From the NCBI RefSeq assembly GCF_003664035.1, contig NZ_RCCK01000010.1:868001-932000 (forward strand): 64,000 bases of DNA, given 5' to 3'. The notes below the pieces were generated by a model, which saw nothing but the letters and a program-made list of their open reading frames with translations, was not told the DNA's origin and did no database searches. Origin of the DNA: Pedobacter alluvionis (GTDB taxonomy: Bacteria > Bacteroidota > Bacteroidia > Sphingobacteriales > Sphingobacteriaceae). Made by a program: the position numbers and the translations under genes. Positions 16,590-24,171 of the stretch are shown here, in pieces; the stretch's first letter is position 1, and every line of letters begins with the position of its first letter.

Positions 16590-18401
16590 TTACGCCAAAA
16601 CATTCTCTTTCAAAGCTTCTGCCGCCGGGTTAACTAACGTACCAATCAATTCCGGAACCGGAACATCGGTGCTTTCGCTATAGCCATGGGTTAACAGTCT
16701 AACACGGTTAATACACACCCTGATAAATTCGGGTACAAACAAATCGAATTTTTGAAATTTAGGAGCAAGCTCCGGGTTTTCTTGTTGAAATGCTAAAATT
16801 ACATCTGCCACCTGGCGCCAGAACTGCTTTTCATCCAGGCCAACATAACTGTGGAAAATATTGCTTAGGTATCTGAAAAGCGCATCAAATATTCCCGATA
16901 GGATAAATAAAGGTGCTAACTCATCGTTAATTTCCCTTAAAACATCTACCAGATCATTCGGTAATTTTGCTTTTGATTCTTCAGTCAGCACAATTTCTTC
17001 TACAAAATCTTTAATAATAATTCGCTCCGGCACACCGTTTTTCATTACCAAAATAGTGTTTTCGCCATGTGGACTGAAGAAAAAAGCATGTTTGTAAAAA
17101 ATCCTTAACACTGGTTTAAGATAAGCCGATAAATAAGCGTTTAACCAGATTTCGGCAGTTAAACCCGATTTTTCGATCAGGGCCTCAACCATGCTTTTTC
17201 CATTATCATCTACATAAAGCAGGCTCGCCATAGTCATGATGTTTTCACCTTCTACAAGGTAATTTTCAGCACTCTCTCGCCAGATTGCACCTAAAAATTC
17301 TTGGTATTGATATGGTGAACCGGGTATTTCGCTATATTGAGGATGGGTATAAGCAACTGTAGCCACCTCGCCTAAGAGTACCACGCGGGTTTGTTTTAAG
17401 TATTCATCACCCTGTAACATGTCTTTTGCCCACTGTGTTACCTTTGGTGCAATAGCCAATTTTTTAGGCGAAAGTCCTCTGAAAATGGAGGTGTTTAAAA
17501 TAGAAATGGCCGTTTTTACATAATGTTTTTTAGGTTCACTTACATTAAAAAAGGTACGGATACTGTTTTGACACATGTATTCATCCTTCCCGACACCAAC
17601 TGGAATAATCAATTGATGGGCAATGTCATGCGCCAACTGCAATACGATTTTATTATTCCATTGCCATTCGTGCACGGGGATGAAAAAATAATCTTCAGGC
17701 TGCAGCTGCTGTTGGATTAATCCTTGATTAAAGTCGTGAACCTGTTTTAAACTCAGTTCTTCATTATAAAAGGAAAATGGAGAAATACTTTCGATACTTT
17801 TAAAGGCTGCCCTTGATTTATGAACAGCCAACCAGGCCAATTGCGTTTTCTGTCCTGCTTCTGGCGCATATTTACCTTGATCGCTATGGTTAAAACCGAT
17901 CCGTCCTTTGTTAATGGTGGCCCATGGGTGACCGTCCATCTGGTGTTCGATGGTCTGGTAATCAGCATTAGCCAATTCATCAGCGGTTAACCGGCCTTTT
18001 TCGTGGATATATGCATCCGCATATAACGTATTTAAAGTTTCTTCCACAAAATGGGCCAAGGTAAAAGGTTTAATTCCAAAAGTTTGCTGTAGTTCTGTAT
18101 AAAATGCCGGGGCGTTGTTAACGATTACACTTTCTCCGTTTACAAATTTTTTGATGCTTTGTTTGTCGATGTGCAAATAATCTAAAGTACGTTGCTGACC
18201 TGAAAAAGTATAATAGATCTCCTCAGAATCTGTTGCAATATGGAAATCAGAATTTCCTTGCTCGTCTGTATTGATCAGCGTTGGTTCTGCTAATTTCTCG
18301 TGCATCAACTCCACGATTGATTTTGAAATATAGTTTAGGTTTACCTTATCCCAAACTTCTTTTTTTAAAGGTTTTATGTGATTGAAATTGTTGTAATTCA
18401 T
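16590..18401 (-). CDS. NIS siderophore synthetase (IucA/IucC family)
   Basis: 603 residues, the usual length for the family. The substrate-binding motif GHPWATINKGRIGFNHSD (about residues 160-177), PVHEWQW (about 247-253), the SIRTFF stretch and the FhuF-like C-terminal half with FFSPHGENTILVMKNG are all present. Members join a carboxylate such as citrate or a succinyl-hydroxamate to an N-hydroxylated amine in an ATP-dependent step without a carrier protein. It is the last of four genes in the siderophore operon, 127 bp after the monooxygenase gene. Which of the four NIS types it belongs to cannot be said from sequence reading alone. Confidence 0.92.
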   Translation of the reverse strand: MNYNNFNHIKPLKKEVWDKVNLNYISKSIVELMHEKLAEPTLINTDEQGNSDFHIATDSEEIYYTFSGQQRTLDYLHIDKQSIKKFVNGESVIVNNAPAFYTELQQTFGIKPFTLAHFVEETLNTLYADAYIHEKGRLTADELANADYQTIEHQMDGHPWATINKGRIGFNHSDQGKYAPEAGQKTQLAWLAVHKSRAAFKSIESISPFSFYNEELSLKQVHDFNQGLIQQQLQPEDYFFIPVHEWQWNNKIVLQLAHDIAHQLIIPVGVGKDEYMCQNSIRTFFNVSEPKKHYVKTAISILNTSIFRGLSPKKLAIAPKVTQWAKDMLQGDEYLKQTRVVLLGEVATVAYTHPQYSEIPGSPYQYQEFLGAIWRESAENYLVEGENIMTMASLLYVDDNGKSMVEALIEKSGLTAEIWLNAYLSAYLKPVLRIFYKHAFFFSPHGENTILVMKNGVPERIIIKDFVEEIVLTEESKAKLPNDLVDVLREINDELAPLFILSGIFDALFRYLSNIFHSYVGLDEKQFWRQVADVILAFQQENPELAPKFQKFDLFVPEFIRVCINRVRLLTHGYSESTDVPVPELIGTLVNPAAEALKENVLA

Positions 18402-18528
18402 GGTATTTAATTTTTTTATTTGTGTTAGTCCGGATTTTTAATCTGGACTTTTCGTGCTCCGGATTTTAAATCCGGCTCTCTATGATCGGGATTACAAATC
18501 CCGACCAGCATGCGGACCAACCTAAAGT
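18402..18528. repeat. GGATT-type hairpin repeats in the siderophore operon
   Basis: The 127-bp spacer between two operon genes carries CCGGATT-tta-AATCCGG and CGGGATT-aca-AATCCCG (about 18459-18504). Similar GTGGATT-gca-AATCCAC and GGTCTGGATT-gca-AATCCAGACC hairpins lie at 46597-46643. Within an operon such hairpins may stabilise or separate segments of the mRNA. Confidence 0.65.
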
Positions 18529-19887
18529 TTAAGGCGTTTCGACAGGCTCAACGTGACAGTCCCGGATGAAATCCTGAGCCTGTTCAAGAACCTCTTGCTC
18601 GCCATTTACACTAAATTGTTGAAAGGCAATCCGTTTTTCTACCGGATAAATTTCGAAACCTAAAATGGCATTAATAATGGATGCATTGCGATAAGCACCC
18701 ATACCCAAATCAGGGGTTACAAAACCATGTGTATGCAATTCGGCATTTTGAACAAAAATTTCGTTCCCGTTTACATCGATAGCGTAGTTGCGGTGTACAT
18801 GAAACAGCCCTTCTGCATTACGTGCGATGCGGTCGTTTATCCCTGATAAGAAACCTGGCTCGTTGTACTTGTAACCAGTTGCTAATACCACAAAATCCGT
18901 TTCAACAGTAAAATCCTTTTCACTTTCGATATGAAAAAAATCGAGCTCGTATGTGCCGTCTGCTTTTACCATTAAATTGTTCAGCTGACAATTGGGCATC
19001 AATTCGGCATTGATTTTCTCGCCATCAACACTCAATTCATACAATTTATCGAAAATCTGGTTAATGAGTTCGAAGTTTATGCCTTTAAACAGCGAATTTT
19101 GTTTTCCTAAAAGCTGTTTGCGTTTGGCATCGCTGAGGTTGTAAAAATGGTCTACATACTCTGGTGAAGTGAGTTCCAATGTTAATTTCGAATATTCCAT
19201 AGGAAAAAAGCGATCTGGACGTGTAAACCATTTTAGTTTTAAACCATTTTCCGTTTCAGGTAAAAGATCGTAGAAAATTTCTGCAGCACTTTGTCCTGAG
19301 CCGATAATCGTTACCGTTTTTTGATTCAACAGCGTGGGTTTGAACTTTAAATATTCTGAAGAATGTATGGTATTTTTATGCTCAGCTGGGCTAATAAAAT
19401 CAGGTACTTTTGGTGCAGTTCCCGTTCCGAGCACTATTTTTTTAGTGAAAATGGTTTCACTGGTTCCGCTTGATTGATCAATTTTTTCTACCTGATAAAC
19501 ACCGTCAACGTAATTTATACTGATTACTTTTTGTCCGAAATGACAGTTTTGCAGATGGTTAATCGCCCATTTACAATACGCATTATATTCCTTTCGTAAT
19601 ACAAAAAAATCTTCTCTGATATAGAATTTATACAGACGATCTGTTTGTTTAAGATAGTTTAAAAAGCTGTACGGACTGGTTGGATCGGCCATGGTAACCA
19701 GGTCGGCCATAAATGGAACCTGTAAGGTTGCATCGCTTAGCATCATACCTGGATGCCAGTTAAATTCGCTTGCCTGATCTAAAAATAAGGTAGATAAGCT
19801 ATTGATCGGGGCACATAAAGCCGCCAAACCTAAATTGAAAGGACCGATTCCGATCCCTACTATATCGTATGTTTTCTGTTCCTGCAT
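18529..19887 (-). CDS. Lysine/ornithine/diamine N-monooxygenase (IucD/SidA family)
   Basis: 452 residues. FAD motif GIGIGPFNLGLAAL (about residues 11-24), the WHPGMMLSDATLQVPFMADLVTMADPTSPYSFLNYL signature of IucD/PvdA/RhbE enzymes, NADPH motif IIGSGQSAAEIFYDL and the C-terminal FATGYKY-like motif VLATGYKY are all present. It should hydroxylate a terminal amine, probably that of a diamine made by the decarboxylase two genes upstream. The ATG is at 19887 and overlaps the stop of the fusion gene by one base. The last roughly 20 residues (EQAQDFIRDCHVEPVETP) are encoded by an intergenic repeat, so the native C-terminus has been replaced or extended. Confidence 0.93.
   Translation of the reverse strand: MQEQKTYDIVGIGIGPFNLGLAALCAPINSLSTLFLDQASEFNWHPGMMLSDATLQVPFMADLVTMADPTSPYSFLNYLKQTDRLYKFYIREDFFVLRKEYNAYCKWAINHLQNCHFGQKVISINYVDGVYQVEKIDQSSGTSETIFTKKIVLGTGTAPKVPDFISPAEHKNTIHSSEYLKFKPTLLNQKTVTIIGSGQSAAEIFYDLLPETENGLKLKWFTRPDRFFPMEYSKLTLELTSPEYVDHFYNLSDAKRKQLLGKQNSLFKGINFELINQIFDKLYELSVDGEKINAELMPNCQLNNLMVKADGTYELDFFHIESEKDFTVETDFVVLATGYKYNEPGFLSGINDRIARNAEGLFHVHRNYAIDVNGNEIFVQNAELHTHGFVTPDLGMGAYRNASIINAILGFEIYPVEKRIAFQQFSVNGEQEVLEQAQDFIRDCHVEPVETP
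18531..18591. repeat. Repeat inside the 3' end of the monooxygenase gene
   Basis: AAGGCGTTTCGACAGGCTCA plus ACGTGACAG, then GGATGAAATCCTGAGCCTGT. The same family lies in an intergenic setting at 44640-44708 (AAGGCGTTTCGACAGGCTCAACATGAC). Here the repeat encodes the C-terminal residues and the stop codon of the monooxygenase. Confidence 0.85.
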
Positions 19888-22346
19888 TATATTTCCTCCG
19901 TTTCAAATTGTGCTGTTTTCATCATGGCATAAGTTTTGGCTTCAGGAAATTTATCCCAATACCAATCGCGGTAACAGAAAGTTAAATTGGCCATTTTATA
20001 AGGCATTTGGATCACTTTTTCTAATTTAAAACCTAGTCTGGTTACAAAAATGTGCATCGCACGACTTTCCACTGCTGCTTCACCGATGCATTTACCTACT
20101 TCGGGTTGTTCAAAAATGAAATCCATTAAGGCCTGGCCTGTCTCGAAACTGAATTTTTTATCCTTATCGGTAGGGGCAATCAATAAATGTGCACCGTAAT
20201 CGGTAGTTAACGCTTCGTAGCAGGCACCCACACCATCACGCATTGGCCAATAAGGCTCAATCGTAAAGGTGGGTTCGCCGTTTATTTCACCAATAAAACT
20301 GTGCGATGAATCGTTAGGTAATAAAGTCCTGTAAAATAATTCTAAGTCTTTAATCGGACCATCCATTTTCCAGATCGGTTTGGCATGCTCCTGGTTAAAC
20401 CAATCGTGAACCATTTCCAGATCGCGGTCGATATTAAAGGGACGGATGTTGATCGTCACATTTTCCTTTGGAAAAAACCTGCTGTACAATACCTCATTGG
20501 TTTTTGGTTTGATCAGATTTTCAGAGAAGAAATATTTAGACAGTGGATTTGGAAACTCACGGTAAATAGCCGGATTATCAATCGGCGCACTGGCTTCATC
20601 AATATTGCAAAGATTGGTCAGCAGGTTACCCTTTACTTCCCAGCTTCGGCGATTGATGATATAATTAATTAAACCTGTCGTATCGCTGTTTTCGAATTGT
20701 TTAAACTCCAGATAAACGAGATCGATTAAGGTTTTTTCATCGGCGAGGTTGTTGCTTGCAAGGGCATTTACTACACCTAATATATTGTTGATGAGCAGGT
20801 AATAGGTGAGTTTAGGGATAATGTATTCGTTTGGTACAATCGAACCACTTTCTGCGGCTATACCCGGATAAACCGCTTTTAGTTCCTCCGCTTTGGCATC
20901 ACTAAAGAAATAACCCTGGTTATCCCTGAAATAAAGTTTGGCAGGATAATAATCTTTATCCAGTTCTACCATCACATTTTGCTGGTGGAACTCAAAAGCC
21001 ATTCCAAAATTGTTGTACAGGCCAACAATCGGAGTTACACAAAGGTGCAGGTACTGTTTAAACCAGTTTACTGCAGTATAGGCAAGCGCTTTATTTTTGC
21101 TGATGGATGCCTCCTCGATTACATGGACAATCCTCGGTTTTTGGCCCAATAAGCCATCCTGACAAAGCGCCGCCAATAAACTTACATTTTTACCAGCATC
21201 TTCTCCTTTGAATGGATTATGCCTGATGCTGATGTTGAAACCATCAATAGTTTCACCTTTATAATTTACGGTGATAAAAGCAGGGTCGGTAATGAATTCA
21301 ATTTCAGGGAATTCTGCTTTGGCTGCCTTACCATATTCTGTTTTCAAAAGTTTACTTACATCGTAACCGCGGTGAAGTTCCCGGACCAGGTTAACCCGTT
21401 CTGAATTGGTTATTTTTACATGTAATGAAAATTTAAGCATCCAATCACTCGATGCATTGTAGACCGTTCTTACGGAAGATGTTGGTGTATAGAGTTCTCC
21501 AAAATGTCCGAGATAGAAAAGGAGCTTTTCTTCCTGCATCGCTGTTACCTTAGGGAGAGTAAGCAAATATTCGGCTTCCCAAGGGTGCATAGGCACTACC
21601 TTATAATTTGGGTGTTTATCCAATAAAGCTATGACCTCAGCATTTCCGCTATCTAAAAGCTCAATCCTGAAAAAATCGGTCATGTCGAAACCTTCTGCAT
21701 TTTTCTCAACAATATTTTCGGCAGAGATCAGGAAATACGCCAGTTGAAACTTTCCTTGTGTTTCTGGTGAATATTTAAACAGTTCATCCTTTTTGTTAAA
21801 ACCAGATCTTCCTTTGGGTAGGGGATGGGCGTTATGACCTAAAATTAAAGATTGCTCGGCCTCAATAAAGCTCATTTTCGCAAAATTTACAGGTTTACCG
21901 TTTTGCTTAAAATAAGAGAGAAATGCTTCAAGGTTTTCTATACTGTTGGCTAAACGTTGATTTACGATATCAGCATCTGCATGCGGAAACTCCTCTGCAC
22001 TGAATTGAATGGCGAGTTCCATAAACCTGTAAATACTGATCGGCTTGACCACATCGGTAGCAATATTCCGTTCAATTACCGGGAAATTAAACAGATGGCG
22101 GCCACTATCGGCATAAAATTTTAACGGTGCGTATACTTCGAAACCAATGGCTGTAAAGTCAAACCTGATATGCAAACGATCGCTTGTTGTAACCAGGTAA
22201 TTGGCTAAAGATTCGTCATATTTAGGGATACCGACATAACGGCTCCAGTTGGTAAATTCTCTACAGTAACTGTTTAGAAGCGCATTAAAATTAGTTTCTT
22301 CTGAAATCTGCTGAAGCTTGATTGAGTCTAACGTATTCGTTTCCAT
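19887..22346 (-). CDS. NIS siderophore synthetase fused to a GNAT acyltransferase
   Basis: 819 residues from the ATG at 22346; a TTG at 22376 would add ten residues, but ATG is preferred. Residues about 30-600 form an IucA/IucC synthetase: LGHNAHPLPKGRSGF, VVPMHPWEAEYLL, PTSSVRTVY, KFSLHVKITNSERVN and a C-terminal GMAFEFHQQNVMVEL. From about 625 to the end lies an IucB/RhbD/AlcE-like acyltransferase (INIRPFNIDRDLEMVHDWFN, FIGEINGEPTFTIEPYWP, KCIGEAAVESRAMHIFVTRLGFK). It would acylate the hydroxylated amine and then couple it to a carboxylate. The gene overlaps the decarboxylase by 56 bp and the monooxygenase by one base, so translation is coupled. Confidence 0.92.
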   Translation of the reverse strand: METNTLDSIKLQQISEETNFNALLNSYCREFTNWSRYVGIPKYDESLANYLVTTSDRLHIRFDFTAIGFEVYAPLKFYADSGRHLFNFPVIERNIATDVVKPISIYRFMELAIQFSAEEFPHADADIVNQRLANSIENLEAFLSYFKQNGKPVNFAKMSFIEAEQSLILGHNAHPLPKGRSGFNKKDELFKYSPETQGKFQLAYFLISAENIVEKNAEGFDMTDFFRIELLDSGNAEVIALLDKHPNYKVVPMHPWEAEYLLTLPKVTAMQEEKLLFYLGHFGELYTPTSSVRTVYNASSDWMLKFSLHVKITNSERVNLVRELHRGYDVSKLLKTEYGKAAKAEFPEIEFITDPAFITVNYKGETIDGFNISIRHNPFKGEDAGKNVSLLAALCQDGLLGQKPRIVHVIEEASISKNKALAYTAVNWFKQYLHLCVTPIVGLYNNFGMAFEFHQQNVMVELDKDYYPAKLYFRDNQGYFFSDAKAEELKAVYPGIAAESGSIVPNEYIIPKLTYYLLINNILGVVNALASNNLADEKTLIDLVYLEFKQFENSDTTGLINYIINRRSWEVKGNLLTNLCNIDEASAPIDNPAIYREFPNPLSKYFFSENLIKPKTNEVLYSRFFPKENVTINIRPFNIDRDLEMVHDWFNQEHAKPIWKMDGPIKDLELFYRTLLPNDSSHSFIGEINGEPTFTIEPYWPMRDGVGACYEALTTDYGAHLLIAPTDKDKKFSFETGQALMDFIFEQPEVGKCIGEAAVESRAMHIFVTRLGFKLEKVIQMPYKMANLTFCYRDWYWDKFPEAKTYAMMKTAQFETEEI

Positions 22347-23832
22347 GTTTTTTAATGATTTTAATAATGTTTTCAATATCGCTGATGGTAGTTAGCGGGT
22401 TAAGTAGGGTAAATTTGAGGTAGAACTGTTGGTTAATCTTGGTGCCTGCCACTAAGGCCTTTCCTTCATTAAACATGGCTTTTTTAATGTGCTGGTTCAT
22501 GACGCAAACATCCAGGCGTACATTTTTTGGCCGGTAACGGAAAACCAGGGCGCTAATATCTGATTCATTCATCAGCTCAAAATCGCTGTCGAAATTTAAG
22601 CGATCGGCAATTTGGGCCGCCGTTTCAATAATCGTATCAAAATAACCACCCAGTTTGTTTCTGCCCATCATCCTGAGTGTAAACCAGAGTTTTAAAGCAT
22701 CAAATCTGCGGGTGGTTTGTATCGATTTGTTCACCTGGTTCGGCAAACCATCCTCATCATGATCCTTTGGATTTAAGTAATCAGCGTGGTGCGTAATCAG
22801 GTTGAAAAAGTTTTTATCGCGTACCAGAAAACCGCTGCTGCTTACGGGCTGGAAGAATGATTTATGATAATCAACAGTAACCGAGTGTGCGAGTTCGATA
22901 CCATTGAGTAAGCCTCTATATTTGTCTGTCAGCAATAATCCACAGCCATAAGCCGCATCGATATGGAACCAGGTATTGTATTTTTGACTTATCGACGCAA
23001 GTTCTTTAAGCGGATCAATATTGCCGAAGTCGGTAGTGCCGGCCGTGCCTACAATGGCAATCGGAATATTGCCCTGAGCAATTTCACGCTTAATGGCATC
23101 TTCCAGTAAAATGGTATTCATCCTGAAACTGCGGTCGGTTTTAATCTTGATCACCGATTTTTCGCCCAAACCTAACAGTGAAGCATTTTTCTGGATGCTG
23201 AAATGTGCCTTTTCTGAAACAAAAACCCTAAAGCGTGAGGCTTCCGGTGGCAAACCATTTAATTTGATATTGTGGTTCAGGGCGGTAATGGAATAATGAT
23301 CCCTTGCCAATAAAAGCCCCATTAAATTGCTCTGTGTACCGCCGCTGGTAAAAATGCCGTCGGCTTTTTTGCAGTAACCAATCTGATCGCAGGTCCATTC
23401 GATTAGTTTTTGCTCAATTAAGGTACCGCCGGCACTTTGATCCCAGGTATCAATGGACGAATTGATGGCCGAAATCATTACTTCAGCAGCTACCGCCGGG
23501 ATCACAATTGGGCAGTTTAAATGGGCAATATAAGCTGGGTGGTGAAAGGCAACCGCATGGCTGGTATAAAGCTGTTCAACTTCTTTAAGCAAAGCATCGT
23601 AGTTGTCGTGTGTTTTTTCAAATTCAATCGAATCAAACAGCGGCCTTAATTCCGACGGCGATATGCCACTAAAAGGTTGTTGATTATTGTTGAGGAATTT
23701 TTTTACCGCCTGGGTAACTTTTCCTACTGCATGCAGGTATTCTGCTTCATTTTCGTGGTGAAAAATTTCCTTTGTCGGACTTTCCGTAAGGAAATCAATT
23801 AGTTCATGTTTTTCTAGGTCTGATGTAAACAT
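22291..23832 (-). CDS. PLP-dependent decarboxylase (group II; diamine-forming)
   Basis: 513 residues. Group II PLP decarboxylase: FTSGGTQSNLMGLLLARD, WFHIDAAYGCGLLL and the PLP lysine in SVTVDYHKSFFQPVSSSGFLVRD are typical of the family that includes L-2,4-diaminobutyrate decarboxylase (RhbB) and siderophore lysine decarboxylases (DesA, BibA). It should supply 1,3-diaminopropane or cadaverine to the monooxygenase. No diaminobutyrate aminotransferase is in the cluster, which slightly favours lysine as substrate. First gene of the siderophore operon, preceded by a candidate iron operator and by the weak -7 box TACCTTAG on the minus strand. Confidence 0.9.
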   Translation of the reverse strand: MFTSDLEKHELIDFLTESPTKEIFHHENEAEYLHAVGKVTQAVKKFLNNNQQPFSGISPSELRPLFDSIEFEKTHDNYDALLKEVEQLYTSHAVAFHHPAYIAHLNCPIVIPAVAAEVMISAINSSIDTWDQSAGGTLIEQKLIEWTCDQIGYCKKADGIFTSGGTQSNLMGLLLARDHYSITALNHNIKLNGLPPEASRFRVFVSEKAHFSIQKNASLLGLGEKSVIKIKTDRSFRMNTILLEDAIKREIAQGNIPIAIVGTAGTTDFGNIDPLKELASISQKYNTWFHIDAAYGCGLLLTDKYRGLLNGIELAHSVTVDYHKSFFQPVSSSGFLVRDKNFFNLITHHADYLNPKDHDEDGLPNQVNKSIQTTRRFDALKLWFTLRMMGRNKLGGYFDTIIETAAQIADRLNFDSDFELMNESDISALVFRYRPKNVRLDVCVMNQHIKKAMFNEGKALVAGTKINQQFYLKFTLLNPLTTISDIENIIKIIKKHGNEYVRLNQASADFRRN

Positions 23833-23979
23833 TAGTTTTTCAATTTTTCAAGGATTAAAGGTTTAAGTGGCAATAAACATCTGACCTTTTTAAGTCGATA
23901 TTTTCATGAATAACTCTGGTTAGGTGAAATTAAACATGAGCTGTTTTTTATTAAAAACTTCGATTGCTAAGGTATATTT

Positions 23980-24002
23980 TTATTTAGATTGATTAAAAAT
24001 AA
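23980..24002. promoter_or_regulatory. Candidate iron-responsive operator, operon side
   Basis: A 23-bp AT-rich element starting TTATTTAGAT and ending AAAATAA. It matches the receptor-side element in 17 of 23 positions and lies 6 bp upstream, in the direction of transcription, of the weak minus-strand -7 box. Iron control by a Fur- or DtxR-type repressor is inferred from the genes served. Confidence 0.45.
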
Positions 24003-24094
24003 TATTCTAAATATTTTCAACATGTTGTTAGTAAGTAGGTAATAGATAGTTTTTGAAATATTTTAAAATCTATGCTGATAATTTTTAATTAAGT

Positions 24095-24117
24095 TTATTT
24101 GGATTTGATCTAAATAA
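24095..24117. promoter_or_regulatory. Candidate iron-responsive operator, receptor side
   Basis: A near-perfect inverted repeat TTATTTGGAT-ttg-ATCTAAATAA with one mismatched pair, 55 bp before the receptor ATG; one more base pair extends it to 24094-24118. It shares the TTATTT(A/G)GAT left arm with the operon-side copy. Confidence 0.55.
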
Positions 24118-24171
24118 ATGATTGCTTTGCGCAAAAAAATAATAACCCTTAATGAAACCAAATAAATAAAA

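Larger units (their letters stand above)
23833..24171. promoter_or_regulatory. Divergent regulatory region, siderophore operon and receptor
   Basis: 339 bp, very AT-rich, between two divergent starts. It holds two related 23-bp pseudo-palindromes, at 23980-24002 (facing the operon) and 24095-24117 (facing the receptor), listed separately. A minus-strand TACCTTAG (23967-23974) is a weak -7 candidate for the operon. No TAnnTTTG is seen for the receptor gene. Confidence 0.6.
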
